Origin: Microbacterium aoyamense
GTDB lineage: Bacteria; Actinomycetota; Actinomycetes; Actinomycetales; Microbacteriaceae
Length of the DNA stretch: 64,000 bases
Assembly (NCBI RefSeq): GCF_023155855.1
Contig: NZ_JAKNUT010000001.1
Span: forward strand, 1,116,001 to 1,180,000
Reading direction: 5' to 3'
The notes under the pieces are model-generated. The model ran no database searches and had not been told where the DNA came from. It saw nothing but the letters and a program-made list of their open reading frames with translations. This document shows, in pieces, positions 1 to 8,104 of this stretch (positions within the stretch are counted from its first letter, which is position 1; every line of letters begins with the position of its first letter). The position numbers and the translations under genes are program-made.

Positions 1-1
1 G

Positions 2-100
2 CTCGGCCGCTGGATCGCATCCCGCGTCGATCAAGTGCTCTTCGAGCGCCTCGTGATCCTGTTCACGATCGTCGGCGCGGGGTATCTACTCTTCAGCTGA
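2..100 (+). CDS. C-terminal end of a membrane protein, possibly TauE/SafE (TSUP) permease
   Basis: Only the last 32 codons of this gene lie in the window; the open frame runs in from the left edge and stops with TGA. The residues form an amphipathic stretch (LGRWIASRVDQVLFERLV) followed by a hydrophobic helix ending YLLFS. Such an ending, a short basic loop then a last membrane helix, is common in sulfite exporter TauE/SafE-type permeases, but 32 residues are too few to name the family. Its last 15 bases overlap the convergent gene on the other strand. Confidence 0.4.
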   Translation, partial: LGRWIASRVDQVLFERLVILFTIVGAGYLLFS

Positions 101-367
101 GGCTCGGCGAGGTCGCCAGAACGCGTGCGAGGCGATCCACGCGATGATGCCGAAGGCGGCGGTCGCGCCGAGCCAGATCCAGAAGCTCGTGGGCACTCCG
201 ATCAGCGAGTGCTGCGAACTGGCGCAGTAGCTCCTGCCGGGGATCGACGAATCGGCGCAGAAGCCGGCGGTCATGAGCGGGGCGAAGACGATCGCCGCCA
301 CGACGACCGAACCGAGGATCCAAGCGATCGTCCATCCGGCGCCCGGGCGCGTGCGGGCGGGGGTCAC
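86..367 (-). CDS. small membrane protein of unknown function
   Basis: A 93-residue protein with a GTG start that overlaps the upstream gene's stop by four bases (GTGA), so the two are probably co-translated. Two hydrophobic segments are visible, about residues 12-34 (WTIAWILGSVVVAAIVFAPL) and 62-82, separated by a loop with two cysteines that may face outside. The tail is basic. I do not recognise a family. It pairs with the next gene, which is also a small membrane protein with paired cysteines in an outside loop, so a two-subunit membrane complex is possible; this is inference. Confidence 0.55.
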   Translation of the reverse strand: MTPARTRPGAGWTIAWILGSVVVAAIVFAPLMTAGFCADSSIPGRSYCASSQHSLIGVPTSFWIWLGATAAFGIIAWIASHAFWRPRRASAEE

Positions 368-870
368 GGCCCCGTCATCGGGTACGTGTCGAGCTCGACC
401 GCGCCGAACGGGAAGGGGTAGACGTAGGTGCCGGTGCCGCCGAAGCCGTCGAGCGGGATCATCGCGAACCAGACCTGTGCGATGACGATGGACGCGCCGG
501 CGATGACCATGATGGCGAGCGCCGCGCGATCCAGCATCCGCAGCGCTGCCGTCTCATCTTCGGCTCGTCGCAGCACGCGCCCGAGGACGCCGAGGACGAT
601 CGCCGCCAGAGCCACAAGGACGATCCAGCTCGGCCGCATGGTGAGCGATGTGCACATGGGGGCGATCTCGGTCGCGACCCCATTGGCGTCGACGAATCCG
701 CCGTCGGCGTCGACTCCGCCGGGGCAGCCGCCCTTCGACGCGCTGATGAAGGTGCTGTAGACGAGCGCCGAACCGATGGCCGTCCAGATGAGTCGCCGGA
801 TGCGAGCGATGATCGGCGCGCCGGGCAGGCGCGTGAGCTCGCTCGGCGCGATCTGAGTGGGGACGGACAT
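364..870 (-). CDS. membrane protein of unknown function, three predicted helices
   Basis: I placed the start at the ATG at 870 because a GGAAGG ribosome site lies six bases before it; an ATG two codons earlier (876) has the same GGAAGG immediately adjacent, which is too close. The 168-residue protein has hydrophobic segments near residues 25-43, 81-100 and 115-140, with a loop between the first two that carries two cysteines. The C-terminus ends in a Tyr/Pro/Phe-rich tail. No family recognised. It overlaps the following 93-residue membrane gene and forms a two-gene unit with it. Confidence 0.55.
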   Translation of the reverse strand: MSVPTQIAPSELTRLPGAPIIARIRRLIWTAIGSALVYSTFISASKGGCPGGVDADGGFVDANGVATEIAPMCTSLTMRPSWIVLVALAAIVLGVLGRVLRRAEDETAALRMLDRAALAIMVIAGASIVIAQVWFAMIPLDGFGGTGTYVYPFPFGAVELDTYPMTGP

Positions 871-938
871 CGTCATCCTTCCGTGGGGTGATGCCAGTCT
901 GCCGGATCGATCGACTCGTCAGGAAGAGCTGTGTCTTG

Positions 939-2390
939 TCACCACGACGGTTCGTCGCCGACGATGCCACCGTTCCGTCCAGGTGGTGGTGGCGGTGGTT
1001 CGAGGAATCGCACGGTGGGCGGCGATTTGTCGGTGTACACGCGCCCGAGCGGACTTTTCCAGACAAGTTCGTCGTCGACCTGCTCGACGGTCCAGGCGGT
1101 GGCGTGTTTGAGCATGTGATGTCGTCGGCAGAGATGAGCGAGATTGCGGACGCTCGTCTCGCCGCCGTGCTGATGGTCGATGGTGTGGTCGATGTCGGAT
1201 CGCCAGGTGGGCATGCGACAGCCCGGGAACCGGCAGTGCTCGTCGCGGGCGCGAAGGTGGCGGCGCTGCGCTTCGTTCGGGAAACGGCGGTCGACGGCGA
1301 GGATCGCACCGGTAGTGGGGCAGGTGAACACCGCGTCCCAGATCGTCGCGCTGCCGGCGAGGATGCGGGCCGTGTCGGCGTCGACGGGTCCATGTCCGGC
1401 GAGGTGCGCCGGCCGGTCGCCGCCGACGAGGGTGGCGGCGGGGATGCTGATCTGCACGATCGCCTGAATCGAGGCGACGCCCGAGCCGCCGTCCGTTTTC
1501 GCGGCGACCGTCGTCGGGTGCCCCGTCAAGAGAAGGTCGTTAAGCACATCGAATCGGATCTGATCCAGCGTTCGCTGCTCCGCGTCGGATCCGTCGGATG
1601 CGGCGTGCTCGGCGTCGGCGATCACGCGAGCCATCTGGGTGGCGCGGTCGAACGCACCGTGGATCAGGACGGCGGGGCCCTGCATCCACATCTCCGCCAT
1701 TCCGTCGTCACCATCGCGCACGATCGCCCGCCGACCCTGCCGCGCCCGCCGATGCCGCTCCGTGAACGAGGTCGGTTCGAACTGTTCGGCGATGCTCTTT
1801 CCGAGTGCGCGGAGTCGCCCCGCCGTCATCCCGGCACCGCGGTCGAGCATCACTGCCTCGTATCCGGAGCGTGCGTCATCGTCGGAGAGCCGGACTCCCT
1901 CTTCGGCGATGACCTGTGCGTGCGCGCGCGAGAAGTGGCCGTCGCGAAGAGCTGCGAACGTCGCAGGAAAGCGATCTCGCAGAATCGTCGCGTCGTTCAT
2001 CTGTCGCTCGATCGTGCGATCGCTCATGCCGGCCGCGCACGCCAGCTCCGTCGCCATCTCGCGGACGGCCATCGAAGAATCGTCACGGACCGCGGAGGGG
2101 CGGCCGCGGACGAGGGCATGATCGAGGGCAGCGGCGAGGATGCGCGTCTGCTCACCCTGCCAGCACGCGACCTGCCGGGTCGACCTCTCCCACTCGAAGA
2201 GGAGCTGTTCCTGATCGCGCTCCGCGACTTGGGCCGCACGGTCATGCCAAGCGCCACCGAAGTGTTCGTCGCAGTCTGCATCGGATGCGTTCGCAGCATC
2301 CGGCTCCCACGCCTCAGCCGCAGCGAACCGTTCCGCATCGAGCAGCGCCGCGATGTCGGGCGGCTCGATCTGCGGTTCGGAGGTGAACAT
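939..2390 (-). CDS. DUF222 / HNH endonuclease-domain protein (13E12-repeat type)
   Basis: A 483-residue protein typical of the DUF222-HNH family that is present in many copies in actinobacterial genomes. The N-terminal and middle part is an alpha-helical DUF222 region (with ERQMNDA and HAQVIAEEG helices). The C-terminal HNH nuclease fold shows paired CXXC-like cysteines in CRFPGC, the DIDHTIDHQHGG core, the asparagine in VRNLAHLCRRHHMLKH, and a WxxP-like end. The metal-binding histidines all look intact. Members are thought to be DNA nucleases, but their biological role is unsettled. The gene stands alone; about 170 bases separate it from the F420 operon. Confidence 0.85.
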   Translation of the reverse strand: MFTSEPQIEPPDIAALLDAERFAAAEAWEPDAANASDADCDEHFGGAWHDRAAQVAERDQEQLLFEWERSTRQVACWQGEQTRILAAALDHALVRGRPSAVRDDSSMAVREMATELACAAGMSDRTIERQMNDATILRDRFPATFAALRDGHFSRAHAQVIAEEGVRLSDDDARSGYEAVMLDRGAGMTAGRLRALGKSIAEQFEPTSFTERHRRARQGRRAIVRDGDDGMAEMWMQGPAVLIHGAFDRATQMARVIADAEHAASDGSDAEQRTLDQIRFDVLNDLLLTGHPTTVAAKTDGGSGVASIQAIVQISIPAATLVGGDRPAHLAGHGPVDADTARILAGSATIWDAVFTCPTTGAILAVDRRFPNEAQRRHLRARDEHCRFPGCRMPTWRSDIDHTIDHQHGGETSVRNLAHLCRRHHMLKHATAWTVEQVDDELVWKSPLGRVYTDKSPPTVRFLEPPPPPPGRNGGIVGDEPSW

Positions 2391-2557
2391 GCATCCATCA
2401 TCTCGTCACCCTCCGACATTTGTGCGGCAAATCTGCAACAACTCTCAACCAAGACTAGAAGCTAGTTTCGCTCCGAACCATGTCGAATTGACGGAGACCG
2501 CGAAGCTCCCGCCGGGGGTGGAGCAGCGGATGCTCGCTACTCGATCGCCGGGGGCGG

Positions 2558-3151
2558 TCACACCAGCGCGGCCGTGCGTGGGCCCAGCCCGAGATCGCGG
2601 GCCTCGAGCAGCTGATCGTAGGTGTCGACGTCGCGACGGAGGGTCGAGGCATCCGGAATCTGCAGCGCCACGCACCCCAGCGTCACGTGCCGCGCGAACG
2701 ACCCATCGCCGAACGACGACTGCCACGGCACGTCCGGCCGGGCCGTCACGAGCGTCGAACCGGTGCCCTCGGCGTCCGCGACGACGGCGCGATCGTGCGT
2801 CTCCGCGAGCGACAATGCCGCAGCCAGATCGGCAGGTCGAAGGGCCGGCAGGTCGCCCAGCAGCGCCGCTCGGTGTCCGGTGATGCCACGCATCCCGACC
2901 GCGACGGCGGCGTCCAGTCCCGCCGGCTCGTCCTCGGGCACGAATCGCAGACCCGGGATGTCGAGCGCCTGCAGCACGAGCCCCCCGTCGTCCCCCACGA
3001 CGACGACGTCAGCGATCTGCGCGGCCGCCGCGATCGTGTCGAGCGCGATCGCCCGCGCGAGCAGTACGCGGTCGACACCGGGCACTTCGAGCCGCGACTT
3101 GCCCCGATCAGCCGGTTTGACCGGCACGACGACGGTCCAGCGAGCGGTCAC
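2558..3151 (-). CDS. cofC: 2-phospholactate (or phosphoenolpyruvate) guanylyltransferase
   Basis: This 197-residue protein makes the GDP-activated three-carbon acid used to attach the side chain of coenzyme F420. It starts with the nucleotidyltransferase signature VVPVKPADRGKSRL and has the GDDGG and LGDLPALRPADL elements (metal/nucleotide-binding aspartates) of the CofC/FbiD family. The GTG start at 3151 overlaps the stop of fgd by four bases. In mycobacteria the homologue (FbiD) uses phosphoenolpyruvate and in archaea 2-phospholactate; the sequence alone does not tell which applies here. It is the last gene of a four-gene F420 operon. Confidence 0.88.
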   Translation of the reverse strand: MTARWTVVVPVKPADRGKSRLEVPGVDRVLLARAIALDTIAAAAQIADVVVVGDDGGLVLQALDIPGLRFVPEDEPAGLDAAVAVGMRGITGHRAALLGDLPALRPADLAAALSLAETHDRAVVADAEGTGSTLVTARPDVPWQSSFGDGSFARHVTLGCVALQIPDASTLRRDVDTYDQLLEARDLGLGPRTAALV

Positions 3152-4167
3152 GCGCCGAAGCGCGCGCGCAGACGCGGGAGGATCTCGGCGCCGTACATGC
3201 GCAGGAACTCCTCCTGGTCGTGGCCCGGGTCGTGGAACACGAGGTGGCGGAATCCCATGTCGACGTACGCCGCGATCTTCTCGACGTGCTCTTCGGGGTC
3301 CGTCGACACGATGAAGCGCGACGCGGCACGCTCGATCGGCAGCTCGGCGGCGCGGCGCTGCATCTCGATCGGATCGTGGATGCCCATCTTCTCGTCGGCC
3401 GACAGCGCCAGCGGTGCCCAGAAACGCGTCTTCTCGAGCGCGACGTCGCGATCGGGGTGGTACGAGACCTTGACCTCGATGAGCGTGTCGATCGAGTCGT
3501 CGTCGCGGTCCTCCTTCTCGAGTCCCTCCTTCAGAGCCGGGAGCAGGGTCTCGGTATAGAGCTCGCGGGGCTTGCCGCTCGTCGTGATGAAGCCGTCCGC
3601 GATGCGCCCTGCGAGCCGGGTCGCTGCCGGACCGGCCGCGCCGATGTAGATCGGCACCTTCGCGTCCGCCGACGGGCGGTCGTAGACCGTGGCATCCTTC
3701 ACCGAGTAGAAGTTCCCGTCGAACGTGACGCGCTCGTCGGCCCACAGCTCCTCGATGAGCGTGATCGCCTCTTTGAGTCGCTGGAACCGCTCGGGCGGGT
3801 CGGGCCAGTCGAGCCCGAGGGTCACCTCGTTGAGTGCTTCACCGGTGCCGACGCCCAGGATCACGCGGTTCGGATACATCACGCCGAGCGTCGCGAACGC
3901 CTGCGCGATCACGGCGGGGTGGTAGCGGAACGTCGGCGTGAGCACCGAGGTGCCCAGCAGCACGCGCGACGTGCGGGCACCCATCGCGCCGAGCACGGGA
4001 AGGGCTGCGGGAGCGTGGCCGCCCTCGTGCATCCACGGCTGGAAGTGGTCCGAGATGAAGACCGAGTCGAAGCCCATCTCCTCGGCGAGGACCGCCAGAT
4101 CGACGAGCTCGGTTGGGCCGAACTGCTCGGCGGAAGCCTTGTAGCCCAGGCGCAGGGGAAGAGTCAT
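3148..4167 (-). CDS. fgd: F420-dependent glucose-6-phosphate dehydrogenase
   Basis: A 339-residue luciferase-like (LLM) TIM-barrel enzyme very close to mycobacterial Fgd1, which oxidises glucose 6-phosphate to 6-phosphogluconolactone while reducing F420. The N-terminus LGYKASAEQF, the active-site block SDHFQPW (Asp40, His41, Trp45, aligning with the Mycobacterium tuberculosis catalytic trio) and GVGTGEALNE (catalytic Glu) are all present. The whole length matches the family. The ATG overlaps the preceding monooxygenase stop by four bases and the stop overlaps cofC, so all are translationally coupled. It supplies reduced F420 in the cytoplasm. Confidence 0.93.
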   Translation of the reverse strand: MTLPLRLGYKASAEQFGPTELVDLAVLAEEMGFDSVFISDHFQPWMHEGGHAPAALPVLGAMGARTSRVLLGTSVLTPTFRYHPAVIAQAFATLGVMYPNRVILGVGTGEALNEVTLGLDWPDPPERFQRLKEAITLIEELWADERVTFDGNFYSVKDATVYDRPSADAKVPIYIGAAGPAATRLAGRIADGFITTSGKPRELYTETLLPALKEGLEKEDRDDDSIDTLIEVKVSYHPDRDVALEKTRFWAPLALSADEKMGIHDPIEMQRRAAELPIERAASRFIVSTDPEEHVEKIAAYVDMGFRHLVFHDPGHDQEEFLRMYGAEILPRLRARFGA

Positions 4168-5621
4168 GACGTGCCTCTCTTGATGGGAGCGGGGAGGAAT
4201 TCCGAGCCGTCGGCGGCGGCCAGGCGCGCGCGGAACGCCGCGACCGTGCCGGGCCACAGCAGTGTCAGGCGGCCGGACCGGTCGTCGACGTACCAGTTGC
4301 GGCATCCGCCCGAGATCCAGGGGGTGGATGCCGCTGCCCGGTCGATCTCGTCGGTGTACGCCTGCTCGGCCGACGGATCGACGCGCAGGACGGCGTCCCG
4401 CGACGCGATGGCGCGCGCGGCGTACGCGGCCTGCTCCTCGAGCATCAGGACCGACGACGTGTGGCCGAGCGACGCATTCGGTCCGTTGAGCACGAACAGA
4501 TTGGGGAAGCCCGCGACGACGGTCGACCCGAACGACGTCATGCCCTCCGACCAGTGGTCGGCGAGGGTGCCGTCTTCGCCGACGACCAGGTCGGCGTAGG
4601 GCTGCTGCGTCGAGGCGAAACCGGTCGCGAGGACGAGTGCGTCGACGTCGTGGCGCGAACCGTCGCTCGCCGTGAGCGTGCGCCCATCGACGGCTGCGAG
4701 CGCGGGAGCGAGGCGGACGCGGTCCGATGCGACGGCGGGGTAGAACTCGTCCGACAGCAGCACGCGCTTGCACCCGAACGCGTAGTCCGGCGTCAGCGCC
4801 GCCCGCAGTGCGGGGTCGCCGACCTGCGACTCGAGATGGGCGGTGGCGATGGATGCTGCGGCGGCCGCGGCATCCGGATCCCCTGACCGCGACGCGAACC
4901 GCGCCTCGCCTTCGGCATCGAGCTCCGACCGCAGCGCCGCGAGCGTCGCCGGATCGGCGGCGAAGCTCGCGCGGTCGGCGTCCGAGTACGCGTGCGCGCC
5001 CCGCGGGACGATCCATGCGGGCGTGCGCTGGAAGAGCGTCACCTCGGCGATGCGGGCGAGTTCGGGGACGAGCTGCACGGCCGAGGCGCCGGTGCCGACG
5101 ACCGCGACGCGCGCGCCCGCGAGGTCGGCTGAGGCATCCCAGCGCGCCGAATGGAAGAGCGGCCCGGGGAACGTCTCGAGTCCCGGGATGTCGGGGATCG
5201 ACGGCTCGGTGAGCCGCCCGCATGCGAGCACGAGCGCGTCGGCCTCGATCTCGCCGTGGTGCGCGCCGCCCGTCCGCACGCGCCAGAGGTCCGCCGTGGC
5301 ATCCCACTCCGCACCCAGCATGGGCGTGCCGGAGAGCGGGACGATGTCCTCGACCGCCGCGACGCGTTCGAGATACGCGCGGATCTCGCCGCCCGGCGCG
5401 TAGAGCGCCGACCAGTCGGGGTTGGGATGATCCGCGAACCCGTACAGGTGGCTCGGCACGTCGCACGCGACGCCCGGATATACGTTGTCGCGCCACGTGC
5501 CGCCGACCGAGGCAGCGCGTTCGAGCACGACGAAGGAGTCGACACCCGCGCGGCGCAGCGCCATCGCCATGCCGAGTCCCGCGAACCCCGCGCCGACGAT
5601 CGCCACCTCGACGCGCGTCAC
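4164..5621 (-). CDS. flavin-dependent Baeyer-Villiger-type monooxygenase
   Basis: A 485-residue flavoprotein starting at a GTG that overlaps the end of fbiC by four bases. The N-terminal Rossmann motif VGAGFAGLG binds FAD, WRDNVYPGVACD follows, and the Baeyer-Villiger fingerprint FxGxxxHxxxW(D) is seen as FPGPLFHSARWD. A second Rossmann motif VVGTGASAVQ would bind NADPH, and LVLATGF closes the fold. Such enzymes insert oxygen next to a ketone using NADPH and O2. Its place inside an F420 biosynthesis/reduction operon is unusual; whether it uses F420H2, serves F420 metabolism, or is a passenger cannot be told from the sequence. Confidence 0.85.
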   Translation of the reverse strand: MTRVEVAIVGAGFAGLGMAMALRRAGVDSFVVLERAASVGGTWRDNVYPGVACDVPSHLYGFADHPNPDWSALYAPGGEIRAYLERVAAVEDIVPLSGTPMLGAEWDATADLWRVRTGGAHHGEIEADALVLACGRLTEPSIPDIPGLETFPGPLFHSARWDASADLAGARVAVVGTGASAVQLVPELARIAEVTLFQRTPAWIVPRGAHAYSDADRASFAADPATLAALRSELDAEGEARFASRSGDPDAAAAAASIATAHLESQVGDPALRAALTPDYAFGCKRVLLSDEFYPAVASDRVRLAPALAAVDGRTLTASDGSRHDVDALVLATGFASTQQPYADLVVGEDGTLADHWSEGMTSFGSTVVAGFPNLFVLNGPNASLGHTSSVLMLEEQAAYAARAIASRDAVLRVDPSAEQAYTDEIDRAAASTPWISGGCRNWYVDDRSGRLTLLWPGTVAAFRARLAAADGSEFLPAPIKRGTS

Positions 5622-7999
5622 GAGTCCCCCCCGAGGCGCGGCGCCGGCGTGCGGTAGTCGGTCGTGCGCAGCCGGAAGGGCCGGAAGAGCCGCGCGACGA
5701 TGGCCGCGGCATCCCGCATCGGCAGCTCGAGACCGTACTCGATACCGGCCTGCGGCTTGACGCGTCCGTCGAGGAGGGTGCCGCCGAGGTCGTCGCCGCC
5801 CGCCGTGAGCAGCACGCCCGCCGCGTCGCGGCCGACCCGCGTCCACGGGATCTGAACGTGCGGGATGCTGCCGCTCAGCGCGAGGCGTGAGACGGCGACC
5901 ATCGCGCGGTGCTCGTCGATCGGCACACGACCCGGGACCAGCGGCACCCCGCCCGCGGGGCCGGGAAGGGGGATCGGCACGAACTCCGTGAACCCGCCCG
6001 TCTCGGACTGGATCGCCCGCAGACCGCGTAGGTGCGAGATGCGCTCGGCCGCCGTCTCGACGTGCCCGTAGAACAGCACGCTCGTCGAGCGGAAGCCCGC
6101 GCGATGCGCCGCCGTGATGCCCTCGATCCACGCGTCGATCTCGAGGTCGCCTGGCGCGACGAGCGCACGCACGCGTTCGCTCAGCACCTTGACCCCCGTG
6201 CCCGGGACGGTGTCGACGCCGGCTTCGCGCAGCGCGATCAGTGCGCCCTCGAGCCCGAGACCGCCGCGTTCGTCGAGGTCGCGCACGTCCTGGGGGCGGT
6301 AGGCGTGCAGATGGATGCCCGGAGCCCCCGCCTTCGCCGCGCGCGCGATCTCGAGGTATGCGGTCGGGTCCTGCGTCGTCGGGAGCAGACCCTGCACGCA
6401 CAGCTCCGTCGCACCGAGGCTCCACGCATCCGCGGCGATCGCCGCGGCGTCGTCGAGGTCGAACTCGTCGGGCTCGTCGGACCCCTCGCGCCGGAAGCCG
6501 CTCGAGGTGAGGTTGCGGTTGACGGCGAGCGTGACCGCCTCGCCGACGGTGTACCGCCGCACGTCGTCCGCCGTCGCGGTCAGTACGTCGAGGTCGTCGC
6601 CGGTCGCTTCGAGCAGCGCGATCCATTCCGCGTCATCGAGCGCGAGGGGATCCGATGCCGCGGCCTCCGCGGTGCGCTTCACGGCGCCCGGTGCGCCCGA
6701 CCCACCGACTTTCGCCGAACCCACGAGGTTCTGCGTGCCGGATCGTGTGGGCTCGGGGGAAACATGTGGGCTCGGCGACGACAGCGCCCAGCCGGTCTCG
6801 GGATCCATGAGCGCCGCGACGGGAGCGAGCATCTCGGCATCCAGCCAGACCTCGGGCTCGCGAAGGTACGGGGGGTGCGCGGTCAGTCGCTCCTCGAGCC
6901 GATACCCGAGCTCGGCGGTGCGCTCGGCCAGCTCGTCGATGTGCGGCCACGGACGCTCGGGGTTGACGTGGTCGGCGGTGAGAGGGGAGACCCCGCCCCA
7001 GTCGTCGGCCCCCGCCCGCACGAGAAGCTCGAACTCCGCGGGATCCGAAAGGTTCGGCGGCACCTGGATGCGCATGAGCGGACCCATCACGAGCCTCGCG
7101 ACGGCGACCGCCGCGACGTACTCGAGCCACTCGGCATCGGGTGCGCCCTGCATCGCCGTCCGCGGCTTCGCCCGGAAGTTCTGCACGATGACCTCTTGCA
7201 CATGCCCGTGGCGCTCGTGCGCCTCGCGCAGCGCCACGAGCGACTCGGCCCGGTCGCGGAGCGTCTCGCCGATGCCGACGAGGATGCCCGTCGTGAACGG
7301 CACCCGCTCACGCCCGGCGTCTTCGATGACCGCGAGGCGCAGCGCCGGGTCCTTGTCGGGCGAGCCGTAGTGGACCTGCCCGGGCTCTTCGAACAGGCGC
7401 CGCGACGTCGTCTCGAGCATCATGCCCATCGACGGGGCGGTGGGCCGCAGCATCCTGAGTTCGTCCGCCGACATGACGCCGGGGTTGAGGTGCGCGAGCA
7501 GTCCGGTCTCGGCCGTGATCAGCCGCGCCATCGCGCCGACGTAGTCGAGGGTGGATGCGTAGCCGTGCTCGTCGAGCCAGGCCCGCGCCTCGGGCCAGCG
7601 GTCCTCGGGCCGGTCGCCGAGGGTGAGGAGCGCCTCCTTGCACCCGAGTGCCGCGCCCTGGCGGGCGACCGCGAGCACCTGCTCCGCGCTCATGTAGACG
7701 GGCTTCTGCTTCTTGAGGAGCTGACCCGGAGTGTCGACGAAGATGCAGTAGTGGCACCGGTCGCGGCACAGCGTCGTGAGGGGGATGAAGACCTTGCGCG
7801 AGTAGGTGATGACTCCGGGACGACCGGATGCCTCGCCCCCGGCATCCCGCATCGCCCCCGCGATCTCGAGAAGGCGATCGAAGTCCGCACCCGTCGCGCC
7901 CAGGAGCGCTTCGGCGTCGTTGACGTCGAGCCGCGCGCCATCGGCCGCGCGACCGAGCGCGGACGTGGTGTCGAGGGGTGCCGGATCGAGCAGGGTCAC
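5618..7999 (-). CDS. fbiC: FO synthase, CofG/CofH fusion, with a damaged CofH half
   Basis: A 793-residue fusion that should make FO (7,8-didemethyl-8-hydroxy-5-deazariboflavin), the F420 chromophore, from tyrosine and a ribityl-uracil by two radical-SAM reactions. The CofG half has an intact cluster motif, Cys78-X3-Cys82-X2-Cys85 (CRDRCHYC). A low-complexity linker (about residues 395-440) follows. The CofH half keeps its normal landmarks (VNRNL, GATELCVQG, YGHVET, TGGFTEFVPIPLP, NDLGGTL-like GDDLGGTL), but the loop that should read about NVCxxGCxFC after NRNLTS is missing: Ser500 is followed directly by Gly501, an in-frame loss of about ten residues. GTG at 7999 is chosen; an in-frame ATG at 8020 is possible. 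First gene of the F420 operon; fbiA and fbiB are not in the window. Confidence 0.9.
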   Translation of the reverse strand: MTLLDPAPLDTTSALGRAADGARLDVNDAEALLGATGADFDRLLEIAGAMRDAGGEASGRPGVITYSRKVFIPLTTLCRDRCHYCIFVDTPGQLLKKQKPVYMSAEQVLAVARQGAALGCKEALLTLGDRPEDRWPEARAWLDEHGYASTLDYVGAMARLITAETGLLAHLNPGVMSADELRMLRPTAPSMGMMLETTSRRLFEEPGQVHYGSPDKDPALRLAVIEDAGRERVPFTTGILVGIGETLRDRAESLVALREAHERHGHVQEVIVQNFRAKPRTAMQGAPDAEWLEYVAAVAVARLVMGPLMRIQVPPNLSDPAEFELLVRAGADDWGGVSPLTADHVNPERPWPHIDELAERTAELGYRLEERLTAHPPYLREPEVWLDAEMLAPVAALMDPETGWALSSPSPHVSPEPTRSGTQNLVGSAKVGGSGAPGAVKRTAEAAASDPLALDDAEWIALLEATGDDLDVLTATADDVRRYTVGEAVTLAVNRNLTSSGFRREGSDEPDEFDLDDAAAIAADAWSLGATELCVQGLLPTTQDPTAYLEIARAAKAGAPGIHLHAYRPQDVRDLDERGGLGLEGALIALREAGVDTVPGTGVKVLSERVRALVAPGDLEIDAWIEGITAAHRAGFRSTSVLFYGHVETAAERISHLRGLRAIQSETGGFTEFVPIPLPGPAGGVPLVPGRVPIDEHRAMVAVSRLALSGSIPHVQIPWTRVGRDAAGVLLTAGGDDLGGTLLDGRVKPQAGIEYGLELPMRDAAAIVARLFRPFRLRTTDYRTPAPRLGGDS

Positions 8000-8065
8000 C
8001 GAACCAGTCTTGCACCGCATCCGTGCGCAGGGCCCGACCGATCGTTGCCCCACTGTAAGCAAAAC

Positions 8066-8092
8066 GCCAGCGGACGGACGACCGTCGCTGGC
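8066..8092 (+). promoter_or_regulatory. stem-loop just before the 8105 gene
   Basis: GCCAGCG and, after a small interior bulge, ACGG pair with CCGT and CGCTGGC around a four-base loop, giving an eleven-pair hairpin. It ends 12 bases before the ATG at 8105, next to a G-run (CTGGGGGGC) that could serve as ribosome site. It may affect translation of that gene or be part of the divergent promoter region shared with fbiC. Confidence 0.4.
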
Positions 8093-8104
8093 AGACTGGG
8101 GGGC

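Noticed and set aside
86..870. Two small overlapping genes as a toxin-antitoxin pair
   Set aside because: Both are plain multi-helix membrane proteins; neither shows an antitoxin DNA-binding part or a known toxin fold.
939..2390. DUF222/HNH gene as an intron or intein homing endonuclease
   Set aside because: It is a free-standing gene with its own DUF222 part, no host gene split around it and no intron-like RNA features nearby.
2454..2466. Palindrome ACTAG-AAG-CTAGT as a regulator site
   Set aside because: Five-base arms only, no second copy, and no link with a start site; CTAG is rare in high-GC actinobacteria but one copy proves nothing.
4164..6626. Long minus-strand frame joining the monooxygenase to extra N-terminal sequence
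   Set aside because: The added residues are the alternative frame of fbiC; the GTG at 5621 immediately before the FAD-binding strand overlaps the fbiC stop in the usual GTGA fashion.
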